Assembly (NCBI RefSeq): GCF_030020805.1
Contig: NZ_CP125098.1
Coordinates: forward strand, 5,975,501 to 6,039,500
DNA from: Paenibacillus sp. RC67
GTDB lineage: Bacteria > Bacillota > Bacilli > Paenibacillales > NBRC-103111
Length of the DNA: 64,000 nucleotides
Direction of reading: 5' to 3'
Shown: piece after piece, positions 18,214-26,200 of the stretch
How the letters are laid out: each line of letters opens with the position of its first letter
Position numbering within the stretch: the first letter of the stretch is position 1
Translations under genes and position numbers: made by a program
The notes under the pieces: generated by a model
What the model saw: only the letters and a program-made list of their open reading frames with translations
The model's database searches: none
Told to the model about the DNA's origin: nothing

Positions 18214-19240
18214 CTGAATCCCCTCCAACTAAATGACTGATGGTAGCGAGCAGCTCCTCGTTATGATGAACGATCTCCGTGAGATCTTCCTTGGATAACA
18301 CTTTAGATCCGGATATATGCACAGATAGCACATGCTCCTTATCTAAAGGATAACATAGGACATACACCTCAGCAACCTCTTTCCGCCGCAAAAATTCCCA
18401 TGTACTGTTCAGAAAAGCTTCCAGCACATATATTTTTTTATCGTCCTTCTTCTCCGCATAGGTTTGGAAACGGTAAAACTTACCTTTGCCTACATTTCCT
18501 CCTACCTGACGGACGCCATCACTGCCTTCCTTCTTCCAAATCGCCGCACCGGTGACCCGAAAACCCTCGGGAGTCAGCAACGAATTGCGTACAGCTTCGC
18601 TGAAGGAATGATACTTCTCCTCAGGATCGGCAACCGTTACATTCCGATTATATTCCCAAAAGAAGTGAAGGATGCTTTGCTTCCTCTGAATCTCCGCTTC
18701 CTTCTCTGCAAGCAGCTGATACGGATCGGCAAAAGCCTGCTCGGCTCGAACCGCTTTGGCCACATACCCGCAAGCGACATCGACGGCCGCAACATAATTG
18801 TCACGCACCGCCTGATGATAAGTTAAAAGGGTTAAACCTTGTAAATCGGACAAAATATGAAAATCCTTGATCGTCTTATCTTGGATAAGGTCCTCCCGCT
18901 CTTGAACGGACTGCGGAATTAAAGCGAACACGCGGCTGCGCCGAAGCCTGCCCCAAAACAGCCCCATTTCGAACAACGTATTGTCCCGGGTGATGAATAC
19001 GTATTGACCCCGATAAAGGGCCACATCGTCCGCAGCGAATACAAACACCCCAAAGTCGCTTATATCGAGCTGCTGCTCCAAAGCCTCCATCGTGTAGGAG
19101 TTAGCCCCGAAAGCCGTATACCATGGGGTAACTTGGGCCACACGGCTTAAGCTTTCGTTAACGGCTCGCGCATAATCAATCGCTTCCCTGGAGGAGCCGA
19201 TGAATAGCTCCGGTTTTCGTTCTTGCCTCCACACCGACAC
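18191..19240 (-). CDS. TIR-like (Cap12/PycTIR-type) protein with unknown C-terminal domain
   Basis: The N-terminal about 130 residues match the TIR-like nucleotide-binding domain used by CBASS Cap12 and Pycsar effectors: LFIGSSREA, FGANSYTMEALEQQLD, DFGVFVFAADD and RDNTLFEMGLFWGRL. Glu97 (numbered from the TTG at 19258) is the candidate catalytic residue of an NAD-cleaving enzyme. The C-terminal about 200 residues (YHSFSEAVRNSLLTPEGFRV onward) are alpha/beta and unassigned, perhaps a sensor. No cyclase gene is adjacent. GTG at 19240 has AGGGG 7 nt upstream; ATG 19246 and TTG 19258 are alternatives. Overlaps a 70-residue ORF. Confidence 0.78.
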   Translation of the reverse strand: MSVWRQERKPELFIGSSREAIDYARAVNESLSRVAQVTPWYTAFGANSYTMEALEQQLDISDFGVFVFAADDVALYRGQYVFITRDNTLFEMGLFWGRLRRSRVFALIPQSVQEREDLIQDKTIKDFHILSDLQGLTLLTYHQAVRDNYVAAVDVACGYVAKAVRAEQAFADPYQLLAEKEAEIQRKQSILHFFWEYNRNVTVADPEEKYHSFSEAVRNSLLTPEGFRVTGAAIWKKEGSDGVRQVGGNVGKGKFYRFQTYAEKKDDKKIYVLEAFLNSTWEFLRRKEVAEVYVLCYPLDKEHVLSVHISGSKVLSKEDLTEIVHHNEELLATISHLVGGDSDEQKRRV

Positions 19241-19398
19241 GGACATTCCCCTTTTCAAGATCGATTCACGGTTTCCGTAATTCGATCACCATGCTTGTAC
19301 TCTCTATTTAGTGTAGCAAAATTTTCCTTTCCTGTTGATAGTCCCTTTGGAGTTTTTTTATGAACAACAAAATGAATGCTATTTCCATAAAATTCATC

Positions 19399-19455
19399 TT
19401 GCATAAAGAACATATGTTCGGTATATAATAAAGAATAAACACGAATACACGTTCG
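19399..19455 (+). promoter_or_regulatory. SOS promoter with two LexA boxes
   Basis: Two 14-nt boxes, AGAAC-ATAT-GTTCG (19407-19420) and CGAAT-ACAC-GTTCG (19442-19455), each differ by one base from the Bacillus LexA consensus CGAAC-N4-GTTCG. The first lies between a TTGCAT -35-like element (19399) and TATAAT at 19424-19429; the second lies just downstream. LexA would block the polymerase operon until DNA damage. Confidence 0.88.
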
Positions 19456-19473
19456 CATTACGGTGGTGTCGTT

Positions 19474-19845
19474 ATGAGTATGAATTCAAGAGTAGAAACC
19501 GAAGAAGATATTCAAATCATCAAGGAATACACGCTGCTGCCCATTTTGCTCGATATGCTGGCAAGAGATATTGAAGAGCTGAACCTGTACAAGGACAAAA
19601 TTGTGTACCATCATGTTATTTTCTACCTCAAGGAAGTGGAGAGCTCCATCTATCCTGAGCTGCAAGCCATTAAAAGCAAGATGAGAGAACGGAGCATCAA
19701 AGTACTGCACACGGACATGAACACGCTTGGCATCGATGTGGAATATAAAGTCCGCGGTTACATCCATCATTTTAAAATGTTGAGAAGCTTGGTAAAGGCA
19801 GAGCTCATGACTACGCTAATGAATTTGCGGAGGCGGTTAAAATGA
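19474..19845 (+). CDS. Accessory protein of SOS polymerase operon (unnamed family)
   Basis: A 123-residue, helix-rich cytoplasmic protein, first gene of the SOS operon. Its ORF overlaps the polymerase start by 4 nt. It is recognisably related to the C-terminal part of the third protein: LLP at 21-23, IKVLHTD near 75-81, RG at 94-95 and F-x-M at 100-102 align with matching spacing. It lacks the YolD-type N-terminus found there. No known domain recognised. Position argues that it assists or controls the polymerase. Confidence 0.75.
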   Translation: MSMNSRVETEEDIQIIKEYTLLPILLDMLARDIEELNLYKDKIVYHHVIFYLKEVESSIYPELQAIKSKMRERSIKVLHTDMNTLGIDVEYKVRGYIHHFKMLRSLVKAELMTTLMNLRRRLK

Positions 19846-21110
19846 TATCGAAGGGTGAGAGAACGATTTTTTTGGCGGATTGCCAGAGCTTTTATGCTAG
19901 CGTAGAGAAAGCGGACCATCCCGGCTGCAGGGATAAGCCCGTAGCTGTAGCCGGTGATCCGGAGCGGCGCTCAGGCATTATACTGGCCGCCTGCCCCATT
20001 GCCAAGGGTTATGGAGTGACTACGGCCGAGCGTCTCGGCGAGGCCTTGAACAAGTGTCCTGAGCTCGTGGTCATGCGTCCGCGCATGCAGCATTATATCG
20101 ATGTCTCGCTCATGATCACCGACATTTATAAGGAATACAGCGACCTTGTCGAAATTTTTTCGATCGACGAGCAATTTTTGGATGTATCCGGAAGCCTTGG
20201 CATCTGGGGAGATCCGCTAACGATAGCTCGATCCATACAGCAGAAGGTGTTCCAGCAAACGGGAGTTAAAGTTAGAATCGGCATCAGCTCGAATAAAATC
20301 CTTGCCAAAATCGCAACGGATATATGGGCGAAGAAAAATGAGAGCGGCTTGTTCACCCTGCGCAAAGAGGATATCGAAGGCACGCTTTGGCAAGAGCCGG
20401 TACAGAAAATGTTCGGCGTCGGGTCTAGGATGACCAAGCATTTTGCACGGCTCGGGATGTTTACGATCGGCGATATCGCGAGAACTCCGCTCCCCCGCTT
20501 GAAGGAGAAATTCCGTGCACGCTTCGGCAAGCAAAGCGATATTCACGCGGAGGTCATGTGGAGAACGGCGAACGGCTTAGATGACTCCCCCGTCACCCCA
20601 AGCACTTTCAACACACCGCCTAAATCGGTAGGCCACATGATGACATTGCCTAGAGACTATACGGAGAATAGCGAGGTAGAGACGATCCTGCTGGAGCTTA
20701 CAGAGGAGGTTTGCCGCGATTGCAGGCGTAAAGGGTATATGGGCGGGGTCGTGTCCGTCAGCTGCATGTGCAGCCCCTATGAGGCTCCGACCGGCTTCTC
20801 ACGGCAAATGAAAATGCCCGATCCGACCAATAACACCAACGCGGTCTATGAGGCCGTCAAGACATTGTTTTACCGCTACTGGGATAAAATGCCTGTACGC
20901 CGCGTAGGCGTCATGCTCAGCAGCTTAACTGACGATGATGTGTATCAATTGACTTTTTTCAAGGATCAGGTGAAATCCCGTGCCTTGGATAAGGTCACCG
21001 ATCAGATCAAGGAGCGTTACGGCAGCGCAGCCATCGTAAGAGCATCCTCGATGACTACCTCGGGGCAAGCATTTGAGAGGGCACAAAAAATTGGAGGCCA
21101 CTATAAATGA
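19842..21110 (+). CDS. uvrX: Y-family DNA polymerase, UvrX/YqjW-like
   Basis: Translesion DNA polymerase of the DinB/UmuC superfamily. N-terminal palm motif FLADCQSFYASVE with the first metal Asp, the second catalytic pair in FSIDEQFLD, the finger motif near YGVTTAERL, and a little-finger domain to residue 422. The SIDEQF wording and size fit the UvrX/YqjW branch. Middle gene of a three-gene operon with 4-nt overlaps on both sides, behind two LexA boxes, so it is induced by DNA damage. Confidence 0.92.
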   Translation: MISKGERTIFLADCQSFYASVEKADHPGCRDKPVAVAGDPERRSGIILAACPIAKGYGVTTAERLGEALNKCPELVVMRPRMQHYIDVSLMITDIYKEYSDLVEIFSIDEQFLDVSGSLGIWGDPLTIARSIQQKVFQQTGVKVRIGISSNKILAKIATDIWAKKNESGLFTLRKEDIEGTLWQEPVQKMFGVGSRMTKHFARLGMFTIGDIARTPLPRLKEKFRARFGKQSDIHAEVMWRTANGLDDSPVTPSTFNTPPKSVGHMMTLPRDYTENSEVETILLELTEEVCRDCRRKGYMGGVVSVSCMCSPYEAPTGFSRQMKMPDPTNNTNAVYEAVKTLFYRYWDKMPVRRVGVMLSSLTDDDVYQLTFFKDQVKSRALDKVTDQIKERYGSAAIVRASSMTTSGQAFERAQKIGGHYK

Positions 21111-21619
21111 GCAAGAAACTTGAAGGCAACGGATTGTGGGAATCAAGCCGTATGATGCTCCCACAGCATAAAGAGCAATCCCTCGTGCGAAAAGATGCTC
21201 CGTCTCCACCCCCTTCTGAGCCGCCGTCGAACAAGGAAATGGAGATGATGCGGGATTCCGTTCTCCTGCCCGTCGCACTCCAAATTGTCGAAAAGAAAAG
21301 TATTGAAGTGGAGATGTCTACCCAAACATTGAAGCTGTTATATTCGGCAGCCGCAAAAATATTAGCCCGAAGTATCCGGGAGGATGTGCTTAAAAACAGG
21401 AAAGCTTTGGTTGAGCGGCATATTCGCGTATTTGAAGATATTAAGGATGACAGCTCGCTATATTATCGTTATAACTGCCGCGGACGTGAAGATCGCTTCA
21501 TCATGACCAAAGACTTTATCCGCTCAGAGATTAGTGTCAGAATCGGCCGGTATGCCAAAAGTCTGGTTGCTACACTTCAAGAGGCCGCTAACTCCAATAA
21601 AACCAAAAAGCCCGAGTGA
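21107..21619 (+). CDS. YolD-like N-terminus fused to the polymerase-accessory domain
   Basis: The first about 25 residues, GNGLWESSRMMLPQHKE, match the YolD signature (RG-x-W...MMLPEH), and YolD proteins commonly sit beside UvrX polymerases. A proline-rich linker follows (SPPPSEPP, 33-40). The rest aligns with the first protein of the operon: LLP 53-55, IRVFEDI, RG 125-126, F-x-M 131-133. So this is a fusion of a YolD head with a paralogous body. Overlaps the polymerase stop by 4 nt and ends at the operon terminator. Confidence 0.78.
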   Translation: MSKKLEGNGLWESSRMMLPQHKEQSLVRKDAPSPPPSEPPSNKEMEMMRDSVLLPVALQIVEKKSIEVEMSTQTLKLLYSAAAKILARSIREDVLKNRKALVERHIRVFEDIKDDSSLYYRYNCRGREDRFIMTKDFIRSEISVRIGRYAKSLVATLQEAANSNKTKKPE

Positions 21620-21646
21620 GCATTGGCTCACTTCGGGCTTTTCACA
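21607..21646. terminator. Bidirectional terminator
   Basis: AAGCCCGAGTGAGC and GCTCACTTCGGGCTT pair around ATTG, with A- and T-runs outside. It overlaps the end of the SOS operon and serves the convergent ligase gene. Confidence 0.92.
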
Positions 21647-22506
21647 ATAAAATCGATAAGTTCGGGGCTGCGCAGCATGCGGTGACGCGTCCAGCCTCTG
21701 TATTGTACACGAGCCTTAATCTCGGGAACAAGATGAACGAACTGGTCATCCTCGCGGATTGCATGCTTGCTTGCCATAGCATGGAATGTTTTTTTCTGCT
21801 GCTCGGTCATAGGAGATTCTATCATGCCGACGGCGCGCTTCGTGCCGTCCTCATCGACGCAGGCAAGTAAGCCGAACGTCTCCTTCCGGTATCCGGAGAT
21901 GAGCACGTCGACGTATTGGTAATTCATAATCTGAATCCAATCGTGAGAGAATCTAGATACATAATGGCTGCCTTTATGCTTGGCTATCATCCCCTGCATC
22001 GATGAATCCTTGATCGATTGAAACAGCTCTTCGCCGCGCGCTTCCGTTTGCGGTATAAGTTGAAACAGGTCATTTTCCTGCAATAACGATTCGAGCAGGG
22101 CCCGACGTTTCACTAACGGCATATGACGCACATCGCGACCTTTATGAAATAAAATATCCCAAACAACATAATGAACCGGTCGTTGGGTAGAGAAGGACTG
22201 AATCCGATTTTTATCCTTAAGCTGCAGCCGTTCCATCACCAGGCCGGCATCGGCAGCTCCGCTATACGGGTCAAGGCAGCACAGCTCCCCGTCCAACACA
22301 ACATCCCCCTCTATAGGAACGCCATGCAGCTCGGGATACTGCTTCGTACATTCAAGTCCGTCACGCGTGAAGAGACGGGTCTCTTTCCCGTTCTTTGATA
22401 ATATTAATCGATGCCCGTCGACCTTCGGCTCGAATACATAAGCCTGATCTGAAAAAGGAGTTTCCCTAGAGTCTGCTAGCATCGGCGAGATAAACATACT
22501 CATCAC
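21628..22506 (-). CDS. ATP-dependent DNA ligase (single-domain LigD/LigB-like)
   Basis: ATP-dependent ligase catalytic core plus OB fold, 292 residues. Motif I is FEPKVDGHR with the adenylated Lys, followed by LFTRDGLE, DGELCCLD, QGMIAKHKGS and the OB-domain phrase VQYRGWTRHRMLR. No polymerase or nuclease domain and no Ku gene nearby, unlike full LigD. Convergent with the SOS polymerase operon and next to a spore SASP gene, consistent with a DNA-repair neighbourhood, possibly used in spores. Confidence 0.88.
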   Translation of the reverse strand: MMSMFISPMLADSRETPFSDQAYVFEPKVDGHRLILSKNGKETRLFTRDGLECTKQYPELHGVPIEGDVVLDGELCCLDPYSGAADAGLVMERLQLKDKNRIQSFSTQRPVHYVVWDILFHKGRDVRHMPLVKRRALLESLLQENDLFQLIPQTEARGEELFQSIKDSSMQGMIAKHKGSHYVSRFSHDWIQIMNYQYVDVLISGYRKETFGLLACVDEDGTKRAVGMIESPMTEQQKKTFHAMASKHAIREDDQFVHLVPEIKARVQYRGWTRHRMLRSPELIDFIVKSPK

Positions 22507-22599
22507 CCATAATCATTTTAACATGAGCAGAGTTATGAATAATTAGGGGAAAAGATGGGGGAATCTAAAATTACCCTAACATGGAAGGAATGATTATTA

Positions 22600-22836
22600 A
22601 TGGCACGTGGACAATCCAGAAGCAGCAATCAGATTATCGTTCAACAATCGGCAAGCGCCCTTGAGCAATTAAAGTATGAGGTAGCACAAGAATTGGGCAT
22701 TCAAATTCCTCAGGACGGCTATTACGGCTACATGGCTACCCGTGATACCGGTGCAATTGGTGGTCATATGGTGCGCCGCTTGGTACAAATCGCCGAGCAG
22801 CAGCTCTCCTCCGCCTCCGGCAGCCGCTTTCAATAG
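22600..22836 (+). CDS. Alpha/beta-type small acid-soluble spore protein
   Basis: A 78-residue SASP that coats and protects spore DNA. The two family signatures are present: LEQLKYEVAQELGI, which includes the GPR-type cleavage region, and GAIGGHMVRRLVQIAEQQL. The middle is diverged, with GYYGYMATRDTG. GGAAGGAATGATT precedes the ATG and a terminator follows (22848-22878). Expected to be switched on in the forespore by SigG. Confidence 0.93.
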   Translation: MARGQSRSSNQIIVQQSASALEQLKYEVAQELGIQIPQDGYYGYMATRDTGAIGGHMVRRLVQIAEQQLSSASGSRFQ

Positions 22837-22847
22837 CGCCCGATTAA

Positions 22848-22878
22848 TAACCCATCCACTGTGATGGGTTATTTTTTT
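22848..22878 (+). terminator. Terminator of the SASP gene
   Basis: TAACCCATC and GATGGGTTA with a 6-nt loop, followed by TTTTTTT. Confidence 0.85.
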
Positions 22879-23104
22879 AGACAATACTTGCGCTGGTGCC
22901 ATCGATCAAGGCTGCATCGTCTGTATTTGTGAAGCTGGCCTGGTTGTTCGTCACCGTTCCAAGGCTATCTCCTATCGCAAAGGAGTTGGCACCCGCATTA
23001 ATCTTCGCGCTGCTTGAAAGCATAATATTCACAGCGTCTCCGATCTGGACGTTGGAGCTGGGTCCGACACTATTGATTTTAATATTACCGACAACTGAAG
23101 GCAT
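22877..23104 (-). CDS. Spore germination protein, GerPF/GerPA-like
   Basis: A 75-residue protein with the GerPA/GerPF pattern: opening MPSVVGNIKINSVG, a Gly/Ser/Asn-rich body and IGDSLGTVTN near the middle. GerP proteins affect passage of germinants through the coat. AGGGGG lies upstream of the ATG. It stands alone rather than in the full gerPABCDEF operon, as scattered copies often do in this group. Confidence 0.85.
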   Translation of the reverse strand: MPSVVGNIKINSVGPSSNVQIGDAVNIMLSSSAKINAGANSFAIGDSLGTVTNNQASFTNTDDAALIDGTSASIV

Positions 23105-23195
23105 GATCGAATCCCCCTAGCGTCCTTGCTACTCCAATCACATTGTATGTAGATAGAAGCCAAGTGTAGCCAAAAGGGCTGTAAAATAAAACTAA

Positions 23196-23236
23196 AGAAG
23201 CCATCCCGCGGTAATACACCGCGGAGTAGCCTCTTC
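23196..23236 (-). terminator. Terminator of the giant SLH gene
   Basis: Minus strand: CTCCGCGGT and ACCGCGGGA pair inside a longer stem, with GGCT outside, followed by a T-rich stretch. Confidence 0.82.
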
Positions 23237-23244
23237 ATAAACCA

Positions 23245-26200
23245 TTAATTAATAAATTGGAGATACTGCAGCATACGTTTCAACGTTGTTGCCGCTTGTG
23301 CGCGAGTAGCTTTGTCCTGCGGCGCAAACTCCTTATTGGACATTCCTTGAACAATACCTGCACTTAGAGCTTGAGCAACAGCATCCTTCGACCAGTCTCC
23401 GATGCTTGCGCGGTCAGCGAATGAATCTAGAGCGGCTTTATCGAGCTTCACTTCTTTGCCGCCGACTTTCAGCGCTCTAACGATCATCGTAACCATTTGT
23501 TCGCGAGTGATGTTATCGTTTGGCTTAAAGGTACCGTCTTCATAGCCTGTAATCAATCCTGCTTTGTAGGCCGTGCCTACGTCTGTGGCGAACCAGTCAC
23601 TTGATTGCACATCACGGAATCCATCTGCCTTTACTTCGAGCAATCCAAGTGAGCGAACCAGCAAGGCTGCAAACTCGGCGCGTGTAATGTTGGAATCCGG
23701 TGTAAACAGCTGATCGGTTGTACCATTTACAATGCGTTTATTTGCCAGCAGCTCTACATCTGCTTTTGCCCAATGCCCTTGCAAATCAGTAAACGATTTA
23801 TCGGATTGAATGACCGTGTAGATGCTGTTGTGTGGCGAACGAATCGTAATCTCCGCAGATTCGTTATTCATCGTGCTAACAGCTGGAACGAAATGCATCC
23901 GGTTGTTCGAATCAAACCAGACTGCCGTTATCTTGCTCGAATCTACCGTCGTTCCTAGTCTAAAGGTACGATTGACATATACACCGCCAAAATCAGATAA
24001 TTCTTTACCATTAACGGTGACCATAAACTCGATTGGATTCGGAATCAATTGCTTCGCGTTCAAGGTTTTCACCGCTGCATTGATATCGTCTCCGGCTTTA
24101 CCGGATACTTTAGAAATCGTGATAGTTACGGTTGAATCCTTTGGAATATTTTTGAGCACACTTACGGGCAGTTCATAAGTAACTCCGTTCGCTTGAATCC
24201 GAATAACTGCTTTGCCTTGCTTGCCGATAGCATTCAAAATTGCATTACCCGGCAGCTCGACTTTAACTGTGGATTCGCTGTCCTTCACATCAATCGTAAC
24301 GAGTGAATTCGTTAAAGCTTTTTCCAGCTTATCGGCATCTACGGCCACTTTCGTTACCGACTTTCCATCTGCCATTGTTTCTTTGGTCACTTTTGCGTCT
24401 TTGCTCAAATCGATAGTCCCCATACCGCCAGTAGTATCCGTTGGTGTCGTAGTACTGCCGGAACCAGATCCCGGCGATGACGTACCGCTGCTAGGACGTG
24501 ATCCTGAACTAGGAGAAACTGTGGTAAAAGTAACCGCCGGACTGTAGACGCTCCTAGTCCCATCCGAGTCCACCGCTTGGATTACATACGTATAGTTGGT
24601 GATTGGCGTCAAGCCTGTCAAATCAAAGGTTAGAACATTGCCTAGCGACGCAATTTCAGTATAAGTGGACCCTGTTACGCTATAAACCTTATAGCCAGCT
24701 ATGCCTCTGCTCGCTTCCGCTGCGTTCCATTTCAAAGTAGCCGTTCTTGGCGTCACATTGGTAACAGTGAGACTTGAGTTAGTTGGCCAGGTAGGTACAG
24801 GGATATTCACTGTCGTAACCGTAACCGTTGCGGACGCTTTGATGGAAGTACCTGCAACGCTTCCTTGGACTGTGAAGCTGCCCGCAGCTGCATACTTCGA
24901 TGCATCGATATTATCCCATGTTACGCCCAACTGGAAGGTCGTGTTGTCGTTGTACACCGCTGTGACCACAGATGGCATTACTGGTGCGGTTCCTGCTTTG
25001 GTCGTCACGCTTACTGGCGTGATGCTTACAATAACAGGCACTGGGACTTCCACTGCCGTAACCGTAACCGCTGCGGACGCTTTAATGGAAGTACCTGCAA
25101 CGCTTCCTTGGACTGTGAAGCTGCCTGCCGCTGCATACTTCGATGCATCGATATTATCCCATGTTACGCCCAACTGGCGGGTCGTGTTGTCGTTGTACAC
25201 CGCTGTAACCACAGATGGCATTATTGGTGCCGTTCCTGTTTTGGTCGTCACGCTTACTGGCGTGATGCTTACGATGACAGGCACTGGGACTTCCACTGCC
25301 GTAACGGTAACATTCGCCAACGCCTTATAGGTCGTACTGGTTACCGTTCCTTGTACGGTAAAGCTGCCTGCCACTGCATACTTCGATGCATCGATGCTAT
25401 CCCATGTTACGCCCAACTGGCGGGTCGTGTTGTCGCTGTACACCGCGGTAACCACTGTTGGCATTACCGGTGCAGTTCCGGCTTTGGTCGTAATATTTTC
25501 CGGATTAATACCTAGAATGACTGGAAGCACTTGCGAATTTGTCGGGAAAGCGGGTGCCGAGATCATAAATTTGCGGGAATACGTGTCCATTCCCTTTGTT
25601 CTTACAGCGATTTTGGATACATCCGTTGTACTGCCCGGTAAAGTATAGCTTGTTGCGTCTTTTGGCAGCTCAGCTAGTACCGTTGCACCATCATAGACTG
25701 TAAAGCCTTCGCTCAAAGGATTAGAATCCCACTTCAGATCTTTAGCTGAGCCACTTGTATTCAGCATTAGATTCTGTGGAGGAGTAGGAGCATTAAACAC
25801 TTGAACCTGTGTCAGGCGTGGAGGCCCTGTAAGGTCTGTGCCCGCATTGCCACCTGATGCGTTCTCCACCGTAACTTTGATATATCTAGAATGATAGGTC
25901 TTACCTAGATCGACTGGGTACGAGCTATCATCCGTATCCGTACCGCCATTATTGCCTGTAATGTACGTGTAGCCTTCAGCGGTCTTTTTATCTACTTGTT
26001 TGAATGCCATGGCGTCAAATTCGGCAGCCTTTGTGTGGTCAGCGGTATCATCCGAGACATACACGGTCGCACCTTTTAATCGGGTCGATTTGGCAAACAG
26101 TCTAATTTGGCTAAAATCCATGGCTTGGCCAAGGTCTATAACGAAACTTCCTTTTCGACTTCCGTCGGTACCTAACCATGAATAGTTTCCGATTTGATCC

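Noticed and set aside
19255-19458. 67-codon minus-strand frame ahead of the TIR-like gene
   Set aside because: No SD site, overlaps the LexA-box promoter, and amino-acid make-up is not protein-like.
24701-25330. Long plus-strand frame of 209 codons
   Set aside because: Antisense shadow of the tandem Ig-like repeats; its repetitive Val/Thr sequence only mirrors the real gene.
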